Part shown: in pieces, positions 26,805 to 36,286 of the stretch
Layout of the letters: each line of letters opens with the position of its first letter
Numbering within the stretch: position 1 is the stretch's first letter
Source: a candidate division KSB1 bacterium
GTDB lineage: Bacteria > Zhuqueibacterota > Zhuqueibacteria > JANLFK01 > Oleimicrobiaceae
DNA length: 64,000 nucleotides
Assembly (NCBI GenBank): GCA_034506335.1
Contig: JAPDPR010000008.1
Location: 31,437-95,436, forward strand
Direction: 5' to 3'
Notes under the pieces: model-generated
What the model was told of the DNA's origin: nothing
The model's input: the letters and a program-made list of their open reading frames with translations, nothing else
Database searches by the model: none
Position numbers and translations under genes: made by a program

Positions 26805-29800
26805 CTACTTGATCACCGCAAACCGCCCGGTGGTGGAACCGATGCCTGGCGCCTCGATGTGGTAGAGGTAGATGCCGTAGGCGATATCCTGGCCATCCTT
26901 GGAAACCAGGTCCCACGTCGCAGCGCCGTAGCTGGCCGGCGAGTCGTGGTAAATCGTATCCACCAGATCGCCCCGCACCGTGTAGATGCGGATGGTGCAC
27001 TTGGGGGGAAGGTTGAGGAACTGCAGGCGCCTTTCGCCGCGCCCGAAGCGATAAGGGCTGCGCGGCTCCCAGCTATTGGCCACGACGTATGGATTGGGGA
27101 CGACAATCACCTGGTCAAGCATTGACTTGGCGACCTTCACGTCGTATCTGGGCGCGCTCACCCCGAAGGTGAAGCGCTCGCCTTTCCGGAAAGGCTTGGT
27201 AGTGGCGATCCTGAAAACGTCCCCGGGCGCCGGGGGGATGAACACCGATTTGAGACTGTCAACCTCAAACGTGAGTCGCCAGGTGGCCGTTACCTTCCAC
27301 GACGAAAGCGGGTCATCGATGAAAATGGTGATCCCCTCACCGCTGTCGGGTGTCAAGGTCGAGTCCTTCACAACGTCCCGGAAGAAAAACTGCGCAGGCA
27401 CGCCCTCGGTGATGTTCCATACGCTGAACTTCACCGGCGTTTCCGGGAATCCCAATTTGCGCGCCGAGCGGGCCTCCACCTTGTCCGAGAAGCGGATCTC
27501 ATAGTCTGCCGGATAGGCCGTCGAATGGTGCAAAGCCGGGTTTTGGCTGACGAACAGCGGGTCAAAGTCCACATAAGTTTTGTAATTGCAATTGCCAACC
27601 AGCCACCCGGTCCGCGCATAGTCCACCTGCACTTGAGGATGGTTGAAAAGGGTAACCACCAACCCGTCGAACAAGGGGGATTCGGTCTCTTCTAGCACCG
27701 GAAGACGGTGGAATAGGAGCGTGGTGTCAGCAGAAACAATGCGATAGATCGAGTAGAAGGGAATGCCGCTGTTATGGAAGCGCGAGGTATCGTCGAACAC
27801 CACCTGGTAGCGAGCATTGTCCCACACCGAATCCTCGATGACAAACTGCACGCGAAGGCTGCCGGTGCCAGGGCCCTCGTGGCTCACCCCTTGGTCTTGC
27901 AGTGCCGCCGATACGTAGCCGGCGGAGGGCGGATTTGGCACAACCACCGCGGTGTTCACATCAGTTTCCACATTGCCAGCAATGTCCACCTTGATGACGC
28001 TGGCGCACTCTGCCGGCGCAATCCCCTCTACCTCGCCGGTGGCACTGGTGTCCACCAGACCTCGGTCATAAGATACGACCGCATAGTAGTAGGTCTGGCC
28101 GTTCTGGACATCGGTGTCGATATAGACGTGGCGGAGGCCAGTGTCGTTGCCGAGATTGAACTTTACCCCTTCCACATCAATGGGGTGCAAACCCTTGATG
28201 CCGTTCTGCAGATCAAACTGTGCGATTGGCTTACGGAAGGTCGGCCTGCCGTAGGCATCTGTGATTATCCTGTTCTCCAAGAATTCCGGCTCGGTGCTGC
28301 GGTAGATGCGGTAGCCCTCGAAATCATACGCTTGCAGGAAGGGGTCCCAAGAGCTCTCGGCCCTGCTGTCCCAGAGTAGAGTCACCTTGCCGTCGCCGGG
28401 GATGGCCGTCAGGGTCGGTTTCTCAGGTGGCTTGGCAAAGCGATAGTCGGCATTGTAAATCTGCTGGACGGTCTTTTTTGTACGGGCCAAGTCTTCTGCA
28501 TCTTCGGCAAAGATCAGAGCCATGGAATAGTTCTCGGTTTGGCCTGGGCGCAATGGGAATGGGCCAGAAGAGAAGAACATGCCCAGGTTGGCGGTCACCT
28601 GCAAGGCATCCTTGGGCTGAGGTGCCGAGACAAACACTTTCCAGTTCTGCTCTTCATTCCACAGCTCGTAGGTGTGTACCGGAAAGATGCGGAACCCGGT
28701 CAAGCCGATTTGGTCGGACTCGTCCTTGTCCAGCAAGCTGTAGTTCGGTTCGCCGGGGGTGGGTATGCCGTCCGCCTCGCCGCGGTCGGGTCCGGTGTAG
28801 CCCAGATCAAACGGGCCGATGCCGTCCTCGCCTACGTCATCGTGCAGGGGTTCACCAGGGTCCCACTGCCCGTTCCCATTCAGGTCCTCATATGGGGTCC
28901 AGTCCATGTCTTCGTCCGAGGACCAATGCGGTCGTGGTTCGCGGTTGAAGGCTTCGCGGAACGCGCTCACGTCCACACAGCCATAAGGGTAGGTGTTCAC
29001 CCAAACGCCCGGACTGGGGTCGTCGCGCCGCTCGTCGACGAGGCCGTCATCGTCATTGTCTCTGCCATCAGTCTTGATGCCTGGGCTTTCTAGAAACGCG
29101 AAGCCCGCCACCCCAACCGGTGACCACCGCCCAGGAGTGCCAAATCCGTCCCAATCCCAAGCCCAGGCAATATCCAACCTGAGGTTATAGTTGCCAGTAT
29201 CGTCCGAAGAGTCATCTGTCCCCCCGACTCCCCAGTCAATGTAGAAACAGTAGTAAGTGCTGTCGTAGGTTGTCTTACCCTCATTGGTGATGAAGTAGAT
29301 GGCAAAGATCACGTCCTCCGCCAGTACTTGGGACCACTGGAAGAGGCGTGCCGCCACCTCTAGGCCGAGGCCACGACGCAAGGTGTCATCGGGGTCGGGG
29401 TAAAAATCCCACTCTTCGTCCGGGTCGTCATCAAACACAAAGTAGCTTTCCAGGTCGGCGTTCATTACGCCTTTGCCAAAGAACCCGTTCCAGAAACCGT
29501 CCCAGTCTGCAGGTTTGTCCGGCCAATGAACTGGCCAGGTGGCTGGGTCGTTGCTCATCGCGGGTTTATCGCCTCGTGGATTGAAGTAGCCGGGTAAAGG
29601 CGCCCAGCCCCACAGCTCATCCTTTGGCCCCTTATCCACGAACTCACGATACTGAGTCTCCATTGGGTAGATGACCTGTCCCTTGTTGTCGATGGCTCGC
29701 GCTTGGACAACGAGGGCCACACCATCGACATAGGAGTGCCCGCTCCCTTTGGGCCATTCCCCAGAAGGCTGGTCAGGCCAGTGAGCGATCTCCCCCCAAT

Positions 29801-29951
29801 TGATGAAGATAGTTCGCACGAGATTGCCGTCCATAATCCCCTGCCGGCGGTAGCGCGCGTCGCCCGTATTTGGATCCGGCGTGCGCTGCGCTTGCAAACC
29901 CTGTGGGAGGAAAACCGCTAAGGCCAAGAAACTCAAGAGTACACGCTTCAT
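26805..29951 (-). CDS. Large secreted surface protein with variant C-terminal sorting-like domain
   Basis: 1048 aa with a signal peptide ('VLLSFLALAVFLPQGLQAQ'). The N-terminal half is rich in Trp, Asp and Pro. It contains calcium-loop-like acidic repeats, 'DGRDNDDDGLVDERRDDPS' and 'EDLNGNGQWDPGEPLHDDVG'. A fibronectin-type-III-like segment follows at about 510-640 ('LTAIPGDGKVTLLWDSRAES', 'DFEGYRIYRS', 'YYYAVVSYDRG'). The last ~95 residues ('VVPNPYVVANSW', 'GIYLYHIEAPGIGSTTGRFA') resemble a T9SS sorting domain but with a different core ('VPNPY'). No enzymatic motif is visible. It lies directly between the TonB receptor and PorV-like genes, suggesting a lipid-free surface partner, perhaps a substitute for SusD. 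Confidence 0.75.
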   Translation of the reverse strand: MKRVLLSFLALAVFLPQGLQAQRTPDPNTGDARYRRQGIMDGNLVRTIFINWGEIAHWPDQPSGEWPKGSGHSYVDGVALVVQARAIDNKGQVIYPMETQYREFVDKGPKDELWGWAPLPGYFNPRGDKPAMSNDPATWPVHWPDKPADWDGFWNGFFGKGVMNADLESYFVFDDDPDEEWDFYPDPDDTLRRGLGLEVAARLFQWSQVLAEDVIFAIYFITNEGKTTYDSTYYCFYIDWGVGGTDDSSDDTGNYNLRLDIAWAWDWDGFGTPGRWSPVGVAGFAFLESPGIKTDGRDNDDDGLVDERRDDPSPGVWVNTYPYGCVDVSAFREAFNREPRPHWSSDEDMDWTPYEDLNGNGQWDPGEPLHDDVGEDGIGPFDLGYTGPDRGEADGIPTPGEPNYSLLDKDESDQIGLTGFRIFPVHTYELWNEEQNWKVFVSAPQPKDALQVTANLGMFFSSGPFPLRPGQTENYSMALIFAEDAEDLARTKKTVQQIYNADYRFAKPPEKPTLTAIPGDGKVTLLWDSRAESSWDPFLQAYDFEGYRIYRSTEPEFLENRIITDAYGRPTFRKPIAQFDLQNGIKGLHPIDVEGVKFNLGNDTGLRHVYIDTDVQNGQTYYYAVVSYDRGLVDTSATGEVEGIAPAECASVIKVDIAGNVETDVNTAVVVPNPPSAGYVSAALQDQGVSHEGPGTGSLRVQFVIEDSVWDNARYQVVFDDTSRFHNSGIPFYSIYRIVSADTTLLFHRLPVLEETESPLFDGLVVTLFNHPQVQVDYARTGWLVGNCNYKTYVDFDPLFVSQNPALHHSTAYPADYEIRFSDKVEARSARKLGFPETPVKFSVWNITEGVPAQFFFRDVVKDSTLTPDSGEGITIFIDDPLSSWKVTATWRLTFEVDSLKSVFIPPAPGDVFRIATTKPFRKGERFTFGVSAPRYDVKVAKSMLDQVIVVPNPYVVANSWEPRSPYRFGRGERRLQFLNLPPKCTIRIYTVRGDLVDTIYHDSPASYGAATWDLVSKDGQDIAYGIYLYHIEAPGIGSTTGRFAVIK

Positions 29952-30002
29952 GACGCGATCCTCATATCGTGGCTGATGCCTACCTCGCGCAAGGCGCGAA
30001 TT

Positions 30003-32717
30003 TCAAAAGTCCAGGGTGAACCCGACTTGCACCTGCCGCGGCGCACTGTAGAAGTCTGGGCGGATGTAGTACTGCTCCAGCGTATTGATGCCCCGTGGCC
30101 GCAGACCTCCCGCATACACGGGCGCAAGGGAATACCCAGCCCTCCCCGTGTCGGTAAAGACCTCTACCTCATTCAGACGGTCGAAAAGGTTGTACACGCG
30201 CACAAAGAACTGCACCGCCAACTTGCCCAGCGAGACGGTCTTGTAGGCATACATGTCAACATTGTACTGCAGAGGTTTGCGACCGCTATTCTCCACTGCG
30301 GTCTGGATGTTTTGGAAGGAGGGCGTGTAAGGCAAACCGGTTCCGAGGCGCCCGATCAGATTGACACTAAAATCGTCGTCAGTGCCAAGCGTGAGCGTCG
30401 CGTTGATCTGGTGGCGCCGATCCCAGTTCAGCGGCACCATCTGTTTGGTCGTCTCCCGAGGAGGATCGCTCTGCTGGTCAAGGAAGGCCGTGTTCGGGTC
30501 AGAGGCGTTCCCTTTCGCTATTTGAAACGTATAGTCCAGCGTGGCCCCAACTCCTCCTCTGTGCCGCTTTTCAAAAGCAACCGTGAGCCCCTTCACATTC
30601 CCGTAGTCACGGTTGATGTAGCGGCCGTAGCGCATGCCTTGTAGTGTCATCAACACTTCGGTGCCCAGCAGGTTGCGGATGTCCTTGTAGTAAGTCGTCA
30701 CATCCAGTGCCAGATCCTCGGTGAGTTGTTGCTGCAGGCCGATTTCATAGATGACCGTCTTCTGGGGTTTGAGGGTGGTGTTCCCCACCGTGTTCAGCAG
30801 ACTGTGGGGTGGGGGAGAGGGAGTGCTCTGCAGCGGAAAGATGTCGAATTCCGGATTGGTGTACATGTAGTCCAGATTCGGGATTTGAAAGAAGTGACCA
30901 TAGGAGACATGAATGACCCCCCGCTCAGTGATCGGGTAGGCGATGCCCAGTCGGGGGCTAAGCTGCGATGAACCTTCAGCCCGTACCCTCGGTGATTGAG
31001 TCGGCTCACGAAAATCTGTTGGCACATCTCCGTCGGGTTCGAAGTGGTCAAATCGGATCCCCGCATTGACGATCATGTAGTCGAACTCCATCTTGTCCTG
31101 CAGGTAGGCCGCAAACTCCACCGGACGATGGGTGTATTGATTGTTGTTGAACGAAGTGCGAGGAGGGATGCGCTCAGGGAGTTCCGGAACGACCTCGAAT
31201 TCATGCATCCACAGACGGTGGCGTTTCACCTCTACACCCGTCTTGAACTGGTGGGTCTGAGTGGCCTGGTAGGTGAGGTCGAACTTGCCGACGATCGTGC
31301 CCGTGCTCCTGTGAAAATTCCACATCTGCATGCCGCCGGTGAGAAAGGCGTTCGCACCAGTGTCCTGCAGTCTTCTGCTGCTCACGTAGTTTGGGTCGAA
31401 AGGATCTTCCAACACGAACTGTTTGTACGCAGTGTAGAAGTAGGTCCCCTTCAGGGAGAAAAAGGCCCTTGGGCTTAACACTCGATTCCAAGCGAGGCTG
31501 GTGTTATAGCCGCGCTGGTAACGCTTGTAGTCGCCTGTGGGGTTCAAGCGGAAGCGGTGATCATAGTACTTGAAATACGAGTCTTGGACAAGGGTCTCGA
31601 TGCTTAGCTTATCAGCGGAGGAAAGACGTACGCTTAACTTCCCTTGCGCGGTTGCCCGGCGCTCTGGATTCATGGGAACTGCCGTTGCTTCGCGAATCAA
31701 CCGTTGGGCAAGCTCTTCTGAGAACGGATAAGTTTCACCGTGGGCCATTATCGTCCACTTTGACTCGGCGTCGGCAGTAAAGTCCGACTGGTCGCCGGGT
31801 CTACAGACGTCCTTGCCGTAAATGTACCCTTCGCTGTCATAGTAGCGACCGGAGAGGAAAAAGTTGATGGCTCCCCTACTGAGAGGAAGGGGTCCGCTCA
31901 GTGTTCCCTGCAGATTGTAGGAGGGATTGAGCTTTTCGATATTCCAGAAAATCCTTTTTTGCTGCTCCCCCCAGGATACATAGTCACCAACATAGGCAGA
32001 GAGACTCCCACTGTACCGTTCTCCGCCTTCCCGGGTGACGATGTTTACCACCCCGGACATCGCCTGACCATGCTCGGCGTTGAAGGTGCCGCTGATGACT
32101 TGGAGCTCGGCAATAGCGTTGTTTTCCACCTCAAATGCCGGCTGCCCCGAGTAGATGTCGTTAACCGGGATGCCGTCGATCATGTACATCACTTCACCCG
32201 TGCGACCACCACGGAAGTGCCCTTCGATCACCCCGGCTTGAAGGTTAACCACGTCGTGAAAGCGATCCACAGGGAGGCGCTGGATGGTCTGGGCGTTGAC
32301 CACAGCCTCCGTGGAGGTCAGGTCTTTCCGCACCAGGGGACGTTCTGCTACCACGGTCACTGCCTCGCCAAGGTCAAGCACAGTCTGCTTGAGGCGAAAA
32401 TTGAGTGTCGTGGTCATGTCAATGGACACCCTGACGTTCTCGTACCTCACCTCCTGGTAGCCGATCATGCTTGCTTTCACTGTGTACACACCAGGAGAGA
32501 CGTTGATAACAAAGTAGTAGCCATTCACATCGGTGGCGGCCCCCATCGTTGTTCCCTCAATGATCACGTTCACGCCAGGCAGTGGCTCGTTGCTGTCAGC
32601 ATCGACGACCCTGCCAGCGATCTTGCCTGTGGTGCCGGCCTTGAGAGCTCCACCAAGAGAAGTCAAAACGAGGCTACTAATCACTAACAAGACTGCAGAA
32701 GCACAGCTACGGTTCAT
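30003..32717 (-). CDS. TonB-dependent receptor with CarboxypepD_reg-like domain
   Basis: About 904 aa. Signal peptide; residues ~32-115 are a carboxypeptidase-regulatory-like beta-sandwich ('GRVVDADSNEPLPGVNVIIE'). The plug domain at ~125-235 contains 'EVMYMIDGIPVNDIYSG' and 'ISGTFNAEHGQAMSGVVNIV'. A 22-strand barrel follows, ending in 'APRQVQVGFTLDF' with the terminal Phe typical of outer-membrane proteins. It imports ligands too large for porins, using TonB energy. Context (LacI, CBM proteins, sugar ABC importer) suggests an oligosaccharide. No SusD lipoprotein is present. The ATG at 32717 has GGGAGAGG upstream. Confidence 0.93.
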   Translation of the reverse strand: MNRSCASAVLLVISSLVLTSLGGALKAGTTGKIAGRVVDADSNEPLPGVNVIIEGTTMGAATDVNGYYFVINVSPGVYTVKASMIGYQEVRYENVRVSIDMTTTLNFRLKQTVLDLGEAVTVVAERPLVRKDLTSTEAVVNAQTIQRLPVDRFHDVVNLQAGVIEGHFRGGRTGEVMYMIDGIPVNDIYSGQPAFEVENNAIAELQVISGTFNAEHGQAMSGVVNIVTREGGERYSGSLSAYVGDYVSWGEQQKRIFWNIEKLNPSYNLQGTLSGPLPLSRGAINFFLSGRYYDSEGYIYGKDVCRPGDQSDFTADAESKWTIMAHGETYPFSEELAQRLIREATAVPMNPERRATAQGKLSVRLSSADKLSIETLVQDSYFKYYDHRFRLNPTGDYKRYQRGYNTSLAWNRVLSPRAFFSLKGTYFYTAYKQFVLEDPFDPNYVSSRRLQDTGANAFLTGGMQMWNFHRSTGTIVGKFDLTYQATQTHQFKTGVEVKRHRLWMHEFEVVPELPERIPPRTSFNNNQYTHRPVEFAAYLQDKMEFDYMIVNAGIRFDHFEPDGDVPTDFREPTQSPRVRAEGSSQLSPRLGIAYPITERGVIHVSYGHFFQIPNLDYMYTNPEFDIFPLQSTPSPPPHSLLNTVGNTTLKPQKTVIYEIGLQQQLTEDLALDVTTYYKDIRNLLGTEVLMTLQGMRYGRYINRDYGNVKGLTVAFEKRHRGGVGATLDYTFQIAKGNASDPNTAFLDQQSDPPRETTKQMVPLNWDRRHQINATLTLGTDDDFSVNLIGRLGTGLPYTPSFQNIQTAVENSGRKPLQYNVDMYAYKTVSLGKLAVQFFVRVYNLFDRLNEVEVFTDTGRAGYSLAPVYAGGLRPRGINTLEQYYIRPDFYSAPRQVQVGFTLDF

Positions 32718-32850
32718 CGCCCTCTCCCGAGTTGACCAGGAGCTACGCCACTTTCGTGGCGCCACTATGCTGTCCTTTTTCCTGGGCCGCGTGCCCAACC
32801 CAAGTACTCCTGAGGCAGGTCATGCCCTTCGTGAGCCGCCAGGGGAAGAA

Positions 32851-32886
32851 TGAGGGGCTGCCTGCATTTGTGCGGGCAGCCCCTCA
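32851..32886 (-). terminator. Terminator after the CBM/T9SS gene
   Basis: A 12-bp perfect stem (TGAGGGGCTGCC / GGCAGCCCCTCA), with three more possible pairs inside the loop, lies 7 nt after the stop of the CBM/T9SS gene. It is followed on the minus strand by TTCTT. This may separate the highly expressed secreted protein from the TonB-receptor gene, or act as an attenuator. Confidence 0.65.
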
Positions 32887-32893
32887 GGAGATT

Positions 32894-34321
32894 CTACCTG
32901 ACCAGCATCATCTTGCGGGTCAGGGTGCCGTTCAGCTTGTACACGTACACGCCGCTTGGCACCTGCTTGCCAAAGCTGTCGGTACCGTCCCACACCACCG
33001 AGTAGCGCCCAGCGAGGCGGAACCCGTCCACGAGCGTGGCAATCTTCTGACCGAGCACGTTGTAGACCTCCAACGTCACCTGCCCATCCTTCGGCACAGT
33101 GTATTCAATTGTCGTGGATGGGTTGAAGGGGTTGGGGTAGTTCTGCAACAGCTCGTGCTGTTTCGGCAGTTGATGACCTGCCAGGGGTTGGAACCTCTCC
33201 ACGGCGGTTGGCACCAAGGTGATCTTCTGGACGCTAAAGTCGTCGTACCAGCAGAAGCCTTTGGTGAAGGGGTTGAAGCGGGCGCGGACGGAGATGCCGG
33301 CGGCATCGGGTTCGGACTTGGAGATGATGGTGTAGTAGGTCCAGTCCGAGGAGGAGTCGCGCTCGTCGAAGTAGAAGAACTGATCGCCACCGGTCAGATT
33401 CCAATCGGTGTAGATGGGATCGCGATGGTAGAAGAAACAGACGCTCATGCGATCATCGTGACGATACTTGGTGACGTTGGAGGGCAACCACTCCGGATTG
33501 GTCAGCCCCTGGTCACGCTTGACCCAGACACTGATCTTGTACCAGGTGTTGGGCTCCACCGGAATCGGCTCCGAGTAGAAGACCATCTCATCGCCGTTGT
33601 CGTCGGTCTCGCGCAACAGCGCCGACCAGTCACCACTGTGCTTCTGGGTGTTATCCAGGTTGGCAAAGCCCTCATCACCGGCATGCCACTCCATCCACCC
33701 CTCAGGCGTCTCCGCATCCCCGTTGAACGGCCACATCGACCACGGGTCAGACCCACAGCCAATGTTGTCAAAGTACACCGTACCGGTGGCATCCTTGCCC
33801 ATCACCAACTTCATGTACATTCCATCCGGGTCGGTACCTGCCGGAATGAGCAAGCCATCGGTGTACTCGGTCCAGTCCTTGTTGGCTACACTCTGATCGA
33901 CGGCGACAAACTGCTCGCCCAACAAGGTGCCGCCGGCGTAGAAGGAGAACAGCACGCCAATCTTGCCATCGTCGGTGGCGGGGTTGGTGTTGACCCCCAC
34001 CGTCTTGGCCCAGAAGCTGAGGCTGTACAGACGGTCGGCCTTGGCGTTGTTCCAGTACAGCTTGGCATTGTTCTCGCTCACCCATCCTGCCGGTTGAGCA
34101 GTGGTGGCCGTCTTGCTCACCTTGAAAGAGTGCTGGCTGTTGTAACCCTCCCAGGACCACTCACACTGCACCCCCGCCTGCCCATCGCCAAACGGCGCCC
34201 AGAAATTCGGCCGCATGTCCTCCATATCACCATTCGGCAACAGGTTGGTCTGCGCGAGCAGAGGAAGGGCCACAAACAAGCAGGAGAGCAAAGCAATGCT
34301 GCGTACTCTTACGCTCATCAT
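32894..34321 (-). CDS. Secreted tandem carbohydrate-binding protein with T9SS sorting domain
   Basis: 475 aa. Signal peptide ending near 'LLAQTNLLPNGDME'. Two jelly-roll modules of the CBM4/9 type occupy about residues 25-190 and 195-365. Each has an N-terminal 'NGDxE' strand and phrases such as 'RLYSLSFWAKTVGV' and 'NTWYKISVWVKRDQG'. A type A T9SS sorting domain forms the final ~90 residues ('LLQNYPNPFNPSTTIEYTVP', 'SGVYVYKLNGTLTRKMMLV'). It has no catalytic domain, so it probably binds glycan at the cell surface. AGGAGGAGAA sits directly before the ATG. It is the first gene downstream of lacI and is bounded by a terminator, suggesting its own expression level. Confidence 0.87.
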   Translation of the reverse strand: MMSVRVRSIALLSCLFVALPLLAQTNLLPNGDMEDMRPNFWAPFGDGQAGVQCEWSWEGYNSQHSFKVSKTATTAQPAGWVSENNAKLYWNNAKADRLYSLSFWAKTVGVNTNPATDDGKIGVLFSFYAGGTLLGEQFVAVDQSVANKDWTEYTDGLLIPAGTDPDGMYMKLVMGKDATGTVYFDNIGCGSDPWSMWPFNGDAETPEGWMEWHAGDEGFANLDNTQKHSGDWSALLRETDDNGDEMVFYSEPIPVEPNTWYKISVWVKRDQGLTNPEWLPSNVTKYRHDDRMSVCFFYHRDPIYTDWNLTGGDQFFYFDERDSSSDWTYYTIISKSEPDAAGISVRARFNPFTKGFCWYDDFSVQKITLVPTAVERFQPLAGHQLPKQHELLQNYPNPFNPSTTIEYTVPKDGQVTLEVYNVLGQKIATLVDGFRLAGRYSVVWDGTDSFGKQVPSGVYVYKLNGTLTRKMMLVR

Positions 34322-34380
34322 TTCTCCTCCTGATTTGGTACAGCAGCACAGACGCTGTCTTTCACGGGACTAGCTGAGAA

Positions 34381-34390
34381 AGAGCGCTCT
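34381..34390. promoter_or_regulatory. Palindrome upstream of the CBM/T9SS gene (possible operator)
   Basis: AGAGCGCTCT is a perfect 10-bp palindrome with a central CG, 60 nt before the start codon. LacI-family operators are even palindromes centred on CG, but the half-site differs from the GAAAC arm at lacI itself, so the assignment is weak. Confidence 0.25.
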
Positions 34391-34480
34391 CTTCGGTCAG
34401 CGATCACCTCCTCTCTGGACGATAGTGGGTTGCAGGAGTCGATCCGGACATCACCTCCTTTCGGCAGCGTACGGGGACGT

Positions 34481-35485
34481 TCATGCGGATTCTCGTAACA
34501 CCAGGGTAGTGGGTACGATTGTGCGACTAACGGCGCGGTCATTGTGGTTGATGAGTTCCACCATGCGCCTGATGGCAATCGCACCCAGTTCTTCTTTTGG
34601 GACCCTCACCGTTGTCAAGGCGGGCTGTACAGTGGTTGCCGATTCCACGTCGTCAAATCCTACTATTGCCACCTGGTCTGGGACGCTGATGCCTTTCTCC
34701 TGAAAATGGCGAAGTGCACCAATAGCCATGGCGTCGTTGGCCGCAAATAGTGCGGTGAAAGGCTGTCCTCTGAGAAGTAGCTCCCGGGCCGCTTCGTAGC
34801 CGTCGGAGACTGCGGTGTAAGGCTGGTCAGTGACCACCAGCGCGTCGTCAGGCTGGATGCCGGCCTGCTCGAGGGCTTGGCGGTAGCCCTCAAGGCGATC
34901 GTGAATACTGGGGTGCTCCAGGTCACCGCCGATGAATGCAATACGCCGATGGCCGCGGTGAATGAGGTGGCTCACCGCCAATTGCGCGCCCCCAACGTTA
35001 TCAATGAGCACTGCAGAATACTGGCCGCGCGGGGGAAAGTAGTCCACCAGGACAATAGGGAGTCCCTCATCGCGCACGTATTCGATCAGGCGGAGCGGCA
35101 CTTTGCCGGCGAAGATTACACCGTCCACGTCACGCTCCAAGAGGAAACGCGGCACTTCCTCGCCGCGGAAATTCTCTTCAACAGTGGTGAGCAAAATGTA
35201 GTAGTCCTGCCCCCTCGCCTCGAATTCGGTGCCGAGGAAGACTCTCGTGTAGAAGGGTTCTGCGCGAGAAAAACGGTTCTTGGTGAGAATGAAACCGAGG
35301 TTGCCACTGCGACGGGTCACTAAGCCGCGGGCGGAGCGGTGCGGGTGGTAGTTGAGCTCTGCCACCGCCTGCAGCACCCGCGCACGAGTGGCCGGGCTTA
35401 CTTTCCCTTTCCGGTTGATCACCAAGGAAACAGTGGACACTGCCACCCCCGCGTGCCGAGCCACATCCTTGATCGTTGGCTTCAT
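34481..35485 (-). CDS. LacI-family transcriptional regulator
   Basis: About 334 aa. The N-terminal helix-turn-helix plus hinge is 'KDVARHAGVAVSTVSLVIN' followed by 'LNYHPHRSARGLVTRRSG'. The periplasmic-binding-like effector domain ends with 'QVAIVGFDDVESATTVQPAL' and 'VPTTLVLRESA', standard for sugar-responsive LacI repressors. The ATG at 35485 places the HTH at residues 3-22. The promoter carries a palindrome on the predicted start site, so autoregulation is likely. It presumably controls the downstream glycan locus. The inducer is unknown. Confidence 0.95.
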   Translation of the reverse strand: MKPTIKDVARHAGVAVSTVSLVINRKGKVSPATRARVLQAVAELNYHPHRSARGLVTRRSGNLGFILTKNRFSRAEPFYTRVFLGTEFEARGQDYYILLTTVEENFRGEEVPRFLLERDVDGVIFAGKVPLRLIEYVRDEGLPIVLVDYFPPRGQYSAVLIDNVGGAQLAVSHLIHRGHRRIAFIGGDLEHPSIHDRLEGYRQALEQAGIQPDDALVVTDQPYTAVSDGYEAARELLLRGQPFTALFAANDAMAIGALRHFQEKGISVPDQVAIVGFDDVESATTVQPALTTVRVPKEELGAIAIRRMVELINHNDRAVSRTIVPTTLVLRESA

Positions 35486-35563
35486 CGAAACGATTCTACT
35501 CCTAAGCCTCCTGCCCTCTTGAGCACTGCCGCGCTCAAGCACAAAAAACACCGGAAAGCTTGG

Positions 35564-35575
35564 TGAAACGTTTCG
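35564..35575. promoter_or_regulatory. LacI-type operator
   Basis: TGAAACGTTTCG contains the perfect palindrome GAAACGTTTC (35565-35574) centred on CG, the typical LacI/GalR-family operator form. It overlaps the predicted lacI transcription start (~35574), as expected for repression by promoter blocking. Confidence 0.7.
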
Positions 35576-35580
35576 ACGCT

Positions 35581-35609
35581 AATATAGCCACGCCGAGCCA
35601 ATTTGTCAA
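35581..35609 (-). promoter_or_regulatory. lacI promoter
   Basis: On the minus strand: consensus TTGACA (35609-35604), 17 bp, TATATT (35586-35581). The operator palindrome starts 6 bp downstream of the -10 element. Confidence 0.75.
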
Positions 35610-36286
35610 GTGTTTTTTTCGCGAGCACCTCTTTTTGTCGTGTGCCGCACATTGGTCCAGGCGCCGCGCGTGATCGTCCCGTGCGCTGCGGCTACAAAGG
35701 CTACTCCCATGGAATGATTGGGGCAGAACGAGATGCCTCACCCTCCCTTTTTCTCTATGCATACTCGCCAATGCCTTGGGCACAGCAGCAAGGGAGCAGT
35801 CGGTGGTCTAAGGGAGACCTCCGGCAGGCGCCGGGAGACGGGGTCATCCTTCGGCAACTGTGCCTAGGAGACAAAGGCGAACTGAGGGTTTCCTACAGCG
35901 CAGTGGCAATCGTTGCCCGGGGCAGGGGCCGGCCGAGACGACACGACCTGCTCATCCGCAGGAGAGGTCAAGAAGGCGTCGTCCGCCTGGCCACCCCGCC
36001 ATGCAGTGACTGGTATTGCGGGGACCGTCGCAGGTCTTGACAGATGCTGGTTCACGTGGAAAGGTTGAGTTCCTCGCGCAGGAGGAACATTTGTGCTTTC
36101 CTCGCAGGCGGGTGAACTATCGCCCGGCGGGCAGGGTGGTTGAGGGAGTCGGGCTGCGTAGTCTCCTAGTAGGCCGGAACTCCGGAAGCCGCGGGTCTCG
36201 CCTAGCCAGCACGAGGCTTGGGAAACACGTCTCGCAATGGCCAAGGGGTTTGGCTGGGCTACGGAGCAGTCGGTTCTGTAGCGCGA
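35610..36286. other. Gene-free interval upstream of lacI
   Basis: About 0.68 kb between the lacI promoter and the large glycosidase-like gene. Nothing coding is supported. Two small inverted repeats are visible: a 7-bp hairpin GTTCCTC / GAGGAAC at 36069-36088 and a GGTCT / AGACC hairpin near 35805-35819. Neither has an adjacent T-tract. Confidence 0.4.

Noticed and set aside
32732..34333. 533-codon plus-strand open frame opposite the CBM/T9SS gene
   Set aside because: Antisense to a clear secreted protein with a signal peptide and sorting domain; its own translation shows no family features.
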